DNA of 64,000 nucleotides from contig NZ_CP039695.1 in assembly GCF_005145025.1 (NCBI RefSeq), forward strand, positions 1,111,501 through 1,175,500. Direction: 5' to 3'. Below, piece after piece: positions 16,238-24,990 of this stretch (its first letter is position 1; each line of letters opens with the position of its first letter). The notes under the pieces were generated by a model, which saw only the letters and a list, made by a program, of their open reading frames with translations, did no database searches and was not told where the DNA came from. This DNA is from Novosphingobium sp. EMRT-2 (GTDB lineage Bacteria > Pseudomonadota > Alphaproteobacteria > Sphingomonadales > Sphingomonadaceae). The translations under genes and the position numbers were made by a program.

Positions 16238-17655
16238 CAGCGCAGGCTCCGGATGCTGCGGACCGCGCCGCCCAGTGCGCGGCGGAAAGCGATCGGCTGG
16301 AACCCATTGGGATCGCGCACGGCGGCGTAGGCCTGGTTGATCTGCACGCGCAGGCCATTGGCGGAACCGCCCGAAACCGCGCCCTGATTGACGAGGCCGT
16401 TGAGCAGGGTGTCGATCGCCATGACCGACTGCACCGCGCCTTCATAATCGGTGAAGCGTTCGGAGACCGCATCGCTGGCGATGGCGTCCATCACCGCAAA
16501 CGTCTGTTCGCGGGTGAAGGTGGCGGAGCCGAAGCGAGCCGAAAGCGTATCCGCCGCCTGCCGCAAGGCCTGCGCCGCCTGCACCGTCTGCGCCCGGCCT
16601 TCGCCCATCGCGCGGTGGAACGCCTTGCTGCGCGCATCGAGATTGCCGGCCAGATCGGGCGCGATCACTTTCGCCGCCGCCAGCAGCATGATCATGTTCT
16701 CGTCGTTGTAGGGCGGCATCCCGGCATGGATCGGGCGGCCCGGATTGGGCATCGCGGATACCGTCGCCTCGTCGCTGTCATAGATGCGGCGGTGGCACGA
16801 ATGGCAATCGAAGAACGTGAACTCGGGGAACAGGCCATCGCTGGCCTTGCCGGGCTGGCTGAACAGTTCGAGCGAGCGCTTGACCGCCTCGGCCTGCCCC
16901 ACGGCCCACATCCGCATCGAATTGGTCTTTCCGCCCTTGCGCTGGGCGTAGTCCGAATCCTCGTTGTGATGGGCCTGGAGCGTCGAGAACAGGTCCAATT
17001 CGAACGAGATGCGCGGATGGCCCGCCGCCATGATGCGGTGGGCGATGAACTGCCCCTTGCCGTCTCCGGACAAGTGGCAATCGAGGCAGACCTGCGCGCG
17101 CACCCGCGGGACGGTAAGATCGGTCATCCCCTGCGCGACATTGCGCCCGTGGCTGGCGCCGACGGTGTAGTGCGTGGAAAGCCAGCCGCCCGCGTTGCCG
17201 TGGCAGGCTTCGCAATCGACGCCATCGGCCACGCGCACGGCACCGGGCGTCGCATGACAGCCCAGGCATTCGCGCTGCACGCCGGCGGCGTCCAGCCCCA
17301 TCCGGCGGACGATCGCCTGCCCGCGTGGTTCCACGATGGCGCGATAGGCGCGGCTGTGCGCACCGGTGGGCGACGATTCTTCCTGCCATCGCAGCAATTC
17401 GTCCTGCCGCACCGGCGTGCCGTCGGCCACGCTACGGCCGTGGCAGGTGGAGCCGGCACAACTCGCCACGCCCTGATGCGCGCGGAGCGAGCCACCCGCG
17501 TTCTGGGCCTGCAGCGGCGCGGCGGGAACGAACAGGGCAGCCGACAGCGCAGCGCACGCCATCAGGACGCACAGAATCGCAGCCAGATAACCCAATCGCG
17601 GGACGGACCGGAAAGCGGTCGAAAGCCGCTTCGGATGGATCGAATTGCCCAGCAT
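16237..17655 (-). CDS. Exported pentahaem c-type cytochrome
   Basis: A 472-residue protein with an N-terminal hydrophobic segment (about residues 22-50) that is a signal peptide or membrane anchor. Haem motifs: CAGSTCH at residue 66 (the spaced CX4CH form), then CLGCH at 130, CEACH at 148, CLDCH at 190 and CHSCH at 284. The layout resembles cytochrome c554-like multihaem proteins. I chose the ATG at 17655, with GAGGGG seven bases upstream; a longer open frame to 17910 lacks this support. It is the first gene of the four-gene operon, so its promoter should be in 17656-17834. A periplasmic electron carrier for the downstream proteins is inferred. Confidence 0.85.
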   Translation of the reverse strand: MLGNSIHPKRLSTAFRSVPRLGYLAAILCVLMACAALSAALFVPAAPLQAQNAGGSLRAHQGVASCAGSTCHGRSVADGTPVRQDELLRWQEESSPTGAHSRAYRAIVEPRGQAIVRRMGLDAAGVQRECLGCHATPGAVRVADGVDCEACHGNAGGWLSTHYTVGASHGRNVAQGMTDLTVPRVRAQVCLDCHLSGDGKGQFIAHRIMAAGHPRISFELDLFSTLQAHHNEDSDYAQRKGGKTNSMRMWAVGQAEAVKRSLELFSQPGKASDGLFPEFTFFDCHSCHRRIYDSDEATVSAMPNPGRPIHAGMPPYNDENMIMLLAAAKVIAPDLAGNLDARSKAFHRAMGEGRAQTVQAAQALRQAADTLSARFGSATFTREQTFAVMDAIASDAVSERFTDYEGAVQSVMAIDTLLNGLVNQGAVSGGSANGLRVQINQAYAAVRDPNGFQPIAFRRALGGAVRSIRSLR

Positions 17656-17834
17656 TGCCCCTCGTTCCTGCCGGTAGCGGAAAGGAGTGGAAGCTTTTGC
17701 CTCTTCACTCCACGCGAACCGATAGTGCTGCAATGCGACCCCGCAGGCGCAGATTAGGCGAGACACCCCTTCGGGTTCAAGCCCTGATTTCGCTTTGGCT
17801 CTGGCATTGAAGGCGTTTTTTGCCGCGTGGGTGC

Positions 17835-18638
17835 TCAGGCAGGACGAATGACGATCGTCTGCCCTGCGGGATCGAAGCGCACCGCGCCGATACCGGGGGC
17901 GCTGGCGCATTCGCCGGGCCGCACGGCTTCCCCTTCAACCACCGCGTCGCCACGACGCGGCACGATCAGGCACGGGCCGGCATAGGCATCGGCCAGCGCG
18001 GCACCCGGGACGCCATCGACGCGATGTGCGGTGAAGTAAGGCCCGCTGGCCAACTCCACGGTGCCTTCCGGAGGAATCACGCGCCGCAGCGCCGGATCGA
18101 GCGGGACGCCCCGCGCCACCGCCACACCCCGGTCCAGATGCAGTTCCCGCGGGCGACCGTAGTCGTAGAGACGGTAGGTTATATCGCTGTTCTGCTGGAT
18201 TTCGATCAGGCTGACCCCCGCGCCGATGGCGTGGACGGTGCCGGCCGGAATGTAGAAGAAATCCCCTGTGGAGACGGGGTGCCAGACGAGCATCTCCTCG
18301 ATCGATCCGTCCAGCGCGGCGGCGCGCAAGGCTTCCGCGTCCACTGGTCCGCGGAAACCGACGCCCAGCGTCGCGCCCGGCTCGGCATCGATCACCAGCC
18401 AGCATTCCTCCTTGCCGCCGTCGGATTCGCCCATGGCCGCCGCCTGCGCGTCGGAAGGATGAACCTGGACCGAAAGCTTCTCGGAGGTGAAGATGTACTT
18501 GACCAGCAGCGAGGGCAGTTCGGGCGGCGGCACGAACCAGATTTCGCCAATGCGCGCGCCGCCATGCGGCGGTGGGAATGGGGCCGGCAGGGTGTCACGC
18601 CCCCAAGGCTTCTCAACGGATCGGGTGGTGAGCTTCAT
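17835..18638 (-). CDS. manA: Type I mannose-6-phosphate isomerase
   Basis: A 267-residue cupin-type isomerase starting MKLTTRSVEKPWG. Zinc-ligand motifs are visible: QVHPSDAQA near residue 58, the Glu of KEECWLVID near 75, and the later IPAGTVHAIG block. It interconverts fructose-6-phosphate and mannose-6-phosphate, feeding GDP-mannose for polysaccharides. A GAGGT ribosome-binding site precedes the ATG. It lies 50 bases downstream of the mannose-1-phosphate guanylyltransferase gene on the same strand, so they form a two-gene pathway operon. The short length is usual for single-domain bacterial forms. Confidence 0.88.
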   Translation of the reverse strand: MKLTTRSVEKPWGRDTLPAPFPPPHGGARIGEIWFVPPPELPSLLVKYIFTSEKLSVQVHPSDAQAAAMGESDGGKEECWLVIDAEPGATLGVGFRGPVDAEALRAAALDGSIEEMLVWHPVSTGDFFYIPAGTVHAIGAGVSLIEIQQNSDITYRLYDYGRPRELHLDRGVAVARGVPLDPALRRVIPPEGTVELASGPYFTAHRVDGVPGAALADAYAGPCLIVPRRGDAVVEGEAVRPGECASAPGIGAVRFDPAGQTIVIRPA

Positions 18639-18688
18639 CAACCGGACCTCAACGCGTGCCGCAACCCCTGCGAGCCATCCCGCGAGCG

Positions 18689-19729
18689 CTACTGGTTTGC
18701 CGCGCCCGAGAGTTTGCCGACGAGTTGCGCGCCTTCCGGCGTGCAGACCAGAACTTCGTCCTTGTCGACCACCACGATCAGGTTGGTGGCTCCGACCACA
18801 GAGACGCGCGGGCCGTCGGTATGCACCAGAACGTTGGCGCAATCCTTCAGTTCCACCCGCCCCTTGATCGCGTTGCCCGCACCATCGCGCTCCAGCGCTT
18901 CGTGCAACGCCTGCCAGTTGCCGATATCGGACCAGGTCATCACCGCCGGCACCATCGCGGCGCGATCGGTGTTCTCCATCACCGCGTAATCGACCGATTC
19001 GCCTTCGATTGCGGCGAAGGCGGCCGCATCGGGGTGGAAGCGATGCCCTTCCTCCACGCCCTTCTCCACCGCTTCGCGCACTGCGGCGATCAGGGCGGGG
19101 CGATGCGCGGCCAGCTCGGCCAGGAACGCCCCGGCACGGAAGGCGAAGATGCCGCCGTTCCACGAATAGCCGCCGTCGGCCAGAAACTGGCGGGCGCGGT
19201 CGAGATCGGGCTTTTCGACGAAGCGTTCGACCCTGGAACCGCCGGTATCACCAATGGTTTCCCCGTGCTTGAGATAGCCGAAGCCGGTTTCGGGCGTGGT
19301 CGGCGCGATCCCGAAGGAAACCAGCCAGTCGTCCGCAGCAAGCGCGGCCGCCGCATGGGCTGCGGCCTGAAACGCCACGACATCGCCGATGTGATGATCG
19401 CTGGGGCAGACCAGCATGATCGCGTCTTCGGGCAGACGCAGCGCCGCCAGAGCAATGGCGGCGGCCGTGTTCTTGCCTTCGGGTTCGACGATGATCGCCG
19501 TCCGATCCGGATGGGGAAGTTGCGCTTCCACGTGCGCGAGGTGCGCAGTGCCGGTGACGACCACCGGATCGCCGAAGCCCGCATCCGGAGGACAGCGCAG
19601 CAAAGTCGCCTGAAACAGCGTGGTGTCGCCAACAAGGGGAAGGAACGGCTTGGGCATCGCCTTGCGCGATCGGGGCCACAGCCGCGTGCCGCTGCCGCCG
19701 CACAAAACAACAGGAATTATGGTCTTCAT
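18689..19729 (-). CDS. manC: Mannose-1-phosphate guanylyltransferase
   Basis: A 346-residue nucleotidyltransferase starting MKTIIPVVLCGGSGTRLWP. The GGSGTRLWPxSR pyrophosphorylase signature and the following MPKPFLPL block are intact. It makes GDP-mannose from GTP and mannose-1-phosphate. It lacks the C-terminal isomerase domain of bifunctional ManC/AlgA proteins; that activity is supplied by the neighbouring manA. I chose the ATG at 19729, with a GGGG run upstream. The 163-base gap to the next gene holds its promoter; I see no operator I could name. Confidence 0.9.
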   Translation of the reverse strand: MKTIIPVVLCGGSGTRLWPRSRKAMPKPFLPLVGDTTLFQATLLRCPPDAGFGDPVVVTGTAHLAHVEAQLPHPDRTAIIVEPEGKNTAAAIALAALRLPEDAIMLVCPSDHHIGDVVAFQAAAHAAAALAADDWLVSFGIAPTTPETGFGYLKHGETIGDTGGSRVERFVEKPDLDRARQFLADGGYSWNGGIFAFRAGAFLAELAAHRPALIAAVREAVEKGVEEGHRFHPDAAAFAAIEGESVDYAVMENTDRAAMVPAVMTWSDIGNWQALHEALERDGAGNAIKGRVELKDCANVLVHTDGPRVSVVGATNLIVVVDKDEVLVCTPEGAQLVGKLSGAANQ

Positions 19730-19892
19730 GCTACCCCGTCTTACCTGCCGCCGCTCTGCCATAACCCCGGCGTCGTGACAAACTTTTTCCCGGCAAGGTT
19801 ACAAGGCTAAAAAGACCAATGTAGCCGATAAGCATGTCCCATGTTAGGAAAACTCGCGCGACTGCGGGCAACAGCGCCGAAATAAAGATGAA

Positions 19893-21329
19893 CTACACCC
19901 GCCGAATAACCATGTTACGAATTTCGGTCATGTCTTCCATTGCAAAACGGATGCCCTCCCGACCGAGCCCCGAATCCCGCACACCGCCATAGGGCATGTT
20001 GTCGACGCGATAGCTGGATACATCGTTGACGACGATACCGCCCACTTCAAGCCTGTCCCACGCTTCCAGCACCTTGTGCAGATCGCTGGTGAACAGGCCC
20101 GCCTGAAGCCCGAACTTGCTGTCGTTGACTTCATCGAGCGCCGCATCCCAGTCGGTGAATTTCGACAGGATCACCACCGGACCGAAAGCTTCCTCGCGAT
20201 AGACGTCGCTGTCGCGCCGCGCGCCTTCCAGCAGCGTCGCCTCAAGCATGTTGCCCTCGCACCCGCCGCCCGCCAGCAGCGTGGCGCCGCCGGCCACGGC
20301 ACTGTCGATCCAGCCCTTGAGCCGCTGCGCCTCCTTGGCCGAGATCATCGGGCCGATGAACGTCTCGCGCAGCTTTGGATCGCCGGCGACGAGCGTCTTC
20401 ACTTTCGCCGCCAGCATGTCGCGGAAGGTGTCGTAGATGTCGGCATGAATGATCACGCGCTGCACGTGGATGCAGCTTTGCCCCGACTGGTAGTAGCCGC
20501 CGAAGATGATGCGGGCGAGCGCGTGATCGAGATCGGCGTCCTTGTCAACCACCACGGCCGCGTTGCCGCCCAGTTCGAGCACGACCTTCTTCTTGCCCGC
20601 GCGCGCCTTCAGGTCCCAGCCCACGCCGGGTGAGCCGGTGAACGACAGCAGCTTCAGCCGCTCGTCCGTGGTGAACAGGTCCGATCCGGCGCGGCTGGCC
20701 GGCAGGATCGAGAACGCGCCTTCGGGCAGCACGTCGCATTCGGCCAGCACTTCGCCGATGATGATCGCGCCCAGCGGAGTCATCGACGCGGGCTTCATCA
20801 CGAACGGGCAGCCGACCGCGATCGCCGGCGCGATCTTGTGCGCGGCCAGGTTCAGCGGGAAGTTGAAGGGACTGATGAAGCTGCACGGCCCGATCGGCAC
20901 GCGCTTCCACATGCCCATGTAGCCCTTGCTGCGCGGCGAGATATCGAGCGGCTGAATCTCGCCATAGTTGCGCGTGGCCTCTTCCGCCGCGATGCGGAAG
21001 GTGTCGATCAGGCGACCGACTTCGCCTTCGGCGTCGGCGATCGGCTTGCCCGCTTCGACGCACAGGGCATAGGACAGTTCGTCGAACCGTTCGCGGAAGC
21101 GGCCGACACAGTGGTCCAGCACGTCGCGCCGCTCGAAACTCGCCAGCTTCGTCAGCGGCTCGGCCGCGCGCACCGCCCCGGCGATCGCCTCATCGATCAC
21201 GTCGGGCGTGGCCAGCGCGGTGCGGAACGCGACCTCGCCGGTGAACTTGTCGGTCACCTCCAGGTCGGCATTGGGCTGCACCGCCTTGTTGTTGAGGTAG
21301 AGCGGATAGACGTCCTTCAACTGCACCAT
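19893..21329 (-). CDS. NAD(P)-dependent aldehyde dehydrogenase
   Basis: A 478-residue ALDH-superfamily enzyme. The catalytic Cys is in SGQSCIHVQR and the general-base Glu in LELGGNA; the SPFNFPLN and FTGSPGVG cofactor blocks are present. It oxidises an aldehyde to the acid in the cytoplasm; the substrate is not deducible, though the sequence has the look of lactaldehyde or phosphonoacetaldehyde dehydrogenases. I chose the ATG at 21329, after GGGGAGAG, over an upstream TTG. It lies behind the acetolactate-synthase-like gene, separated by a palindromic repeat. Confidence 0.9.
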   Translation of the reverse strand: MVQLKDVYPLYLNNKAVQPNADLEVTDKFTGEVAFRTALATPDVIDEAIAGAVRAAEPLTKLASFERRDVLDHCVGRFRERFDELSYALCVEAGKPIADAEGEVGRLIDTFRIAAEEATRNYGEIQPLDISPRSKGYMGMWKRVPIGPCSFISPFNFPLNLAAHKIAPAIAVGCPFVMKPASMTPLGAIIIGEVLAECDVLPEGAFSILPASRAGSDLFTTDERLKLLSFTGSPGVGWDLKARAGKKKVVLELGGNAAVVVDKDADLDHALARIIFGGYYQSGQSCIHVQRVIIHADIYDTFRDMLAAKVKTLVAGDPKLRETFIGPMISAKEAQRLKGWIDSAVAGGATLLAGGGCEGNMLEATLLEGARRDSDVYREEAFGPVVILSKFTDWDAALDEVNDSKFGLQAGLFTSDLHKVLEAWDRLEVGGIVVNDVSSYRVDNMPYGGVRDSGLGREGIRFAMEDMTEIRNMVIRRV

Positions 21330-21343
21330 GTCCAAAACTCTCC

Positions 21344-21430
21344 CCCCTCCCGCTGGCGGGAGGGGCCGGGGGTGGGCCTTCCCAGGAGCGGGAGTAGCCC
21401 ACCCCTAGCCCCTCCCGCGAGCGGGAGGGG
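21344..21430. repeat. Composite palindromic intergenic repeat (REP-like)
   Basis: Two perfect 10-bp hairpins of the same sequence (CCCCTCCCGC / GCGGGAGGGG) sit at 21344-21365 and 21409-21430. They flank an inner 9-bp stem, GGGGTGGGC at 21369-21377 paired with GCCCACCCC at 21397-21405. The element fills the gap between two codirectional genes. Such elements are scattered in alphaproteobacterial genomes; copy number here is unknown. Confidence 0.8.
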
Positions 21431-21442
21431 AACAGGTTGCGC

Positions 21443-23107
21443 CTAAAGCGCCTTCGACAGTTCCTTGATGTCCTTGTTCAGGATCTGGTCGTTTTCCGAA
21501 TAATCGACCGGGCAGTCGATCAGGTGCACCCCCGGTGTATCGCGGCAATGCGCCAGCAGTTCGACAAGGTGCGCCGCGCTTTGCACGCGATGCCCGCTGG
21601 CGCCGTAGCTTTCGGCATACTTCACGAAATCCGGGTTGTTGTAGGTCAGCCCGAAGTCCTTGAAACCCATGTTCGCCTGCTTCCAGCGGATCATGCCATA
21701 AGCGCTGTCGTTGAGGATCAGCACGGTCAGGTTGAGGCCAAGGCGAACGGCCGTTTCCATCTCCTGGCTGTTCATCATGAACCCGCCATCGCCACAGATC
21801 GCCATGACCTTGCGATCGGGATAGAGCATCGCGCTCATCATGGCCGATGGCAGCCCCGCGCCCATCGTGGCCAGCGCGTTATCAAGCAGCACCGTGTTCG
21901 GCCGGCACGCGGTATAGCCGCGGGCGAACCAGATCTTGTACACGCCGTTGTCGAGGCAGATGATCCCGTCATCCGGCATCGTGGCGCGCACCTGCTGCAC
22001 CAGATGCGGCGGGAAGATCGGGAACCGGGCGTCCCCCGCGAGCTTGTCGGTATGATCGACTTCCGCCTTGCGGAAAGCCAGCATGTGATCGAACGTCCAG
22101 CTGCCGGAAGGCACGATGTCCTCCTTCATCTGCCAGACCGCGTTGGCGATATCGCCGATCACTTCGATATGCGGGAAGTAGACAGGATCGACTTCGGCCG
22201 TCTTGGTGGAGACGTGGATCACGGTCGGCCCGCCTTCGTTCTTCATGAAGAACGGCGGCTTCTCGATCACGTCGTGCCCCAGATTGACGATGCAGTCCGA
22301 TGCTTCGATCGCGCGGTGGACGAAGTCCCCGGCGGAAAGCGCCGCGCATCCCAGAAACCGGGAGTGGCGTTCATCGATCACACCCTTGCCGAGTTGGGTG
22401 GTCAGGAACGGGATGCCCGTCTTTTCGATGAATTGCAGCAACATCCGGCTGGTCATCGTGCGGTTGGCGCCGGCACCGATCACCAGCACGGGCGATTTCG
22501 CCGCCTCCAGCGCCTGCACCGCCTGCCGCACCGACTTGGCATCCGCGTTGGGCCGGCGGACCAGGCTGCGCTTCAGCGGCCGTGAATCGGTGTGTTCGTC
22601 GGCAATGTCCTCGGGCAATTCAATGTGCGTGGCGCCGGGCTTTTCCTCCTCGGCCAGCCGGTAGGCCTCGCGAATGCGGCTGGGGATGTTGTCGGAAGAC
22701 GCCATCTGGTGCGTGAACTTGGTGATCGGCTGCATCATCGACACCACGTCGAGAATCTGGAAGCGGCCCTGCTTGGATTTCTTGATCGGCTTCTGGCCGG
22801 TAATCATCAGGATGGGCATGCCGCCCAGCGTGGCATAGGCGGCGGCCGTCACGAAATTGGTGGCGCCCGGCCCCAGCGTGGCAATGCACACGCCGGTCTT
22901 GCCGGTGTGACGGCCATAGGTGGCCGCCATGAAGCCCGCGCCCTGTTCGTGCCGGGTCAGGATCAGCCGGATCTTGTCGGAGCGGGACAGCGAATCGAGC
23001 AGGTCGAGATTCTCCTCGCCCGGCACGCCGAAAATGTACTCGCAGCCTTCTTCTTCAAGGCATTCGACGAAAAGATCGGACGCTTTCTTGCCAGTTCCTT
23101 CGGCCAT
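21443..23107 (-). CDS. Thiamine-pyrophosphate enzyme, acetolactate synthase large-subunit-like
   Basis: A 554-residue ThDP enzyme. The activating Glu is in FGVPGEENL (N-terminal domain) and the ThDP-Mg motif starts at GDGGFMMN and ends at the Asn of LILND. The central domain has the GAGANR nucleotide-fold stretch. No regulatory small-subunit gene follows, and its neighbours are an aldehyde dehydrogenase and a 2-hydroxyacid dehydrogenase, so it may be a catabolic carboligase or decarboxylase instead of the valine-pathway IlvB. I chose the ATG at 23107, with GGGAG upstream. The reaction is uncertain. Confidence 0.85.
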   Translation of the reverse strand: MAEGTGKKASDLFVECLEEEGCEYIFGVPGEENLDLLDSLSRSDKIRLILTRHEQGAGFMAATYGRHTGKTGVCIATLGPGATNFVTAAAYATLGGMPILMITGQKPIKKSKQGRFQILDVVSMMQPITKFTHQMASSDNIPSRIREAYRLAEEEKPGATHIELPEDIADEHTDSRPLKRSLVRRPNADAKSVRQAVQALEAAKSPVLVIGAGANRTMTSRMLLQFIEKTGIPFLTTQLGKGVIDERHSRFLGCAALSAGDFVHRAIEASDCIVNLGHDVIEKPPFFMKNEGGPTVIHVSTKTAEVDPVYFPHIEVIGDIANAVWQMKEDIVPSGSWTFDHMLAFRKAEVDHTDKLAGDARFPIFPPHLVQQVRATMPDDGIICLDNGVYKIWFARGYTACRPNTVLLDNALATMGAGLPSAMMSAMLYPDRKVMAICGDGGFMMNSQEMETAVRLGLNLTVLILNDSAYGMIRWKQANMGFKDFGLTYNNPDFVKYAESYGASGHRVQSAAHLVELLAHCRDTPGVHLIDCPVDYSENDQILNKDIKELSKAL

Positions 23108-23277
23108 GCAACGGTCGCTCCCAGCAGGCACGCGCAGCCAGACGCGGACCTTTCCCCAACTCGGATACGACCCCGGACAGGCTGGCGTTGTCGTTCTGGC
23201 TTCCGCGCCTGTCCCTTGGCAGCAGGGGTAACAAATGGCTGGCGCGAAGTCACGCGGCAAGGCGCGGAAAAACCGCC

Positions 23278-24216
23278 TTAATAGCCCAGCGCCAGATCGA
23301 CCACATGCGTCAGCGGCTCGCCGGCGAGGAAGCGCGGCATGTTGGCCAGGAAGCGCTGCACCGAACGCTGGAACATCCGGTCCTGCGCGCGGCCCGAAAG
23401 GTGCATGGTGACATGCGCGTTGGGCAGCGACCACAGCGGATGGTCCTGTGGCAGCGGCTCGGGCGTGGTCACGTCGAGGAACGCCGCGCCAATGCGCTTT
23501 TCGGCGAGCGCGTCAACCAGCGCGGGCTGATCGACCACCGACCCGCGCGCCACGTTGACCAGCGTTGCGCTCGGCTTCATCGTCGCCAGCTCGGCCGCGC
23601 CGATCATGCCGTCGGTTTCCCCGGTGGCGGGAACGGCCAGGATCACCCAGTCGAATTCGCCCAGCCGCGCGCGCCAGGCATCGGGAGTCAGCACGCCTTC
23701 GCCCGGCGTGCGCCGCACCACCGTTACCTCCACATCGAAAGCGCGCAGCAGGTGCGCCACCTTCTGCCCGATCGCGCCATAGCCCAGCAGCAGCGCGCGG
23801 CTGCCGGCCAGTTCCATCTTGCCCGGCGAATCCATCAGCCACTCGTGCCGGTCCTGCGCGCGCACCACCTCGCGATAGCCCTTGGCGATCGAAAGCATTC
23901 CCATGACCACGTATTCGGCGATGGTGATCGCGTTGATCCCGGCCCCGTTAGTGAACGTCACGCCGCGTTGCGCCATGACGTCAAGCGGGAAACCATCGAC
24001 GCCGGCATAGATCGAATTGAGCCAGCGCAGCTTGCCCGCGCGCCGGATCGCCTCGGCCATGTCGCCCTTGTCGTGGAGATCGAACCAGCCGATCTCCGCC
24101 TCGGGCGCCAGGTCCATCAGTTCGTCCGTGTGGCGGAAATAGCGCGGCTCGATGCCGGCGGGCAGATGCCCTTCCACAAGCGGCGCCGCGAGGGCGTTCA
24201 TCACGAGCACGGTCAT
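23278..24216 (-). CDS. D-isomer-specific 2-hydroxyacid dehydrogenase
   Basis: A 312-residue protein of the D-2-hydroxyacid dehydrogenase family. The NAD-binding GYGAIG motif follows SRALLL in the middle of the chain. The conserved Arg is in NVARGSVVD, the Glu lies in TPEPLPQDH, and the His in TMHLSG matches the catalytic His position. Glyoxylate or hydroxypyruvate reduction is a reasonable guess from the family. It is upstream of the acetolactate-synthase-like gene in the same direction, with a 170-base gap. It is divergent from an exported hypothetical gene. Confidence 0.88.
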   Translation of the reverse strand: MTVLVMNALAAPLVEGHLPAGIEPRYFRHTDELMDLAPEAEIGWFDLHDKGDMAEAIRRAGKLRWLNSIYAGVDGFPLDVMAQRGVTFTNGAGINAITIAEYVVMGMLSIAKGYREVVRAQDRHEWLMDSPGKMELAGSRALLLGYGAIGQKVAHLLRAFDVEVTVVRRTPGEGVLTPDAWRARLGEFDWVILAVPATGETDGMIGAAELATMKPSATLVNVARGSVVDQPALVDALAEKRIGAAFLDVTTPEPLPQDHPLWSLPNAHVTMHLSGRAQDRMFQRSVQRFLANMPRFLAGEPLTHVVDLALGY

Positions 24217-24273
24217 TGACGCGGTTCTCTCCCCGGTGTTGTCTGACGAGAGCGTAACGCGGAGAGTTCGTCA

Positions 24274-24984
24274 ATGAAACTGATTACAGGGTTGGTCGCG
24301 TTGGCAGCGGTGCTCGTTCCGGCGGTCGCATACGCGCAGGACGAAGGAGCGGCCGAAGTGATCGTCTCCGCCATGCGCCGGGACGCGGACGATTACTCGG
24401 CGGACATGCCTGCCGTCGGGCTGCGCCGGACAGCCGACTTCGCCATTCAGGAAGTCACCATCGCCGGCGATACGCGCGATGCCGGCCAGCGCGCGGACGA
24501 AATTTACGCCATGCTTGCCAACGCCATCACGGGGGCGTCCAAGGCCGGCGTTCAACTCGCTTTTGGAGAGCGGGTAGTGCAGGCGGTCACGTTGAAGAAC
24601 TATCGGGACCTTTCACTCGAACGCGACAGCCGCCCAGACAGCCAGCGGCTCAAGTTCCTGGTGAAATCGCCACTGGCCGCTGGCACCGATGCGGCGAGCG
24701 CTCAAGCGCGCATCAACGCGTTCATCAAGGCCGTGAAGCCTGTCGGACGGGCGCTGATGGAAGCGAACGGCGACCTGACTCTTTCTGTCGTCGCCCCGGA
24801 CCAGTATCGGGGCGCTATCGCCGATGCGATCGCCGCGGACGCCCGAACCCTGTCCGCGCGTTTCGGACCCGACTACGCCGTCGAGGTCGAAGGGCTCAAC
24901 CGACCGGTGGAATGGGCGCGCGCCGGCCTTTCGGAAGTATTGCTCTACATCCCCTACAAGCTCGTCATCGTTCCCAAACGATAA
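24274..24984 (+). CDS. Exported protein of unknown function
   Basis: A 236-residue protein with a signal peptide (hydrophobic residues 5-20, AYAQ cleavage near 21). The mature N-terminus reads EVIVSAMRRDADDYSADMP, which resembles a TonB box in being a VIVSA-type stretch, although no barrel or plug follows. The rest is a mixed alpha/beta soluble domain with no cysteine. I do not recognise a family; similarity to SIMPL-type periplasmic proteins is possible but weak. The 57-base gap to the divergent dehydrogenase gene would hold both promoters. Confidence 0.7.
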   Translation: MKLITGLVALAAVLVPAVAYAQDEGAAEVIVSAMRRDADDYSADMPAVGLRRTADFAIQEVTIAGDTRDAGQRADEIYAMLANAITGASKAGVQLAFGERVVQAVTLKNYRDLSLERDSRPDSQRLKFLVKSPLAAGTDAASAQARINAFIKAVKPVGRALMEANGDLTLSVVAPDQYRGAIADAIAADARTLSARFGPDYAVEVEGLNRPVEWARAGLSEVLLYIPYKLVIVPKR

Positions 24985-24990
24985 GATGCG

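Noticed and set aside
7570..17655. Direct identification of the cytochrome operon as MtrCAB or a Geobacter porin-cytochrome complex
   Set aside because: The gene order, the haem counts, the tandem GlcG/HbpS lipoprotein and the LVIVD-type tail do not match those systems; calling it by those names would overstate similarity.
16237..17910. Longer start for the pentahaem cytochrome (557 residues)
   Set aside because: The extra 85 residues have no signal-like or conserved character, whereas the ATG at 17655 has a GAGGGG site and places the hydrophobic signal near the N-terminus.
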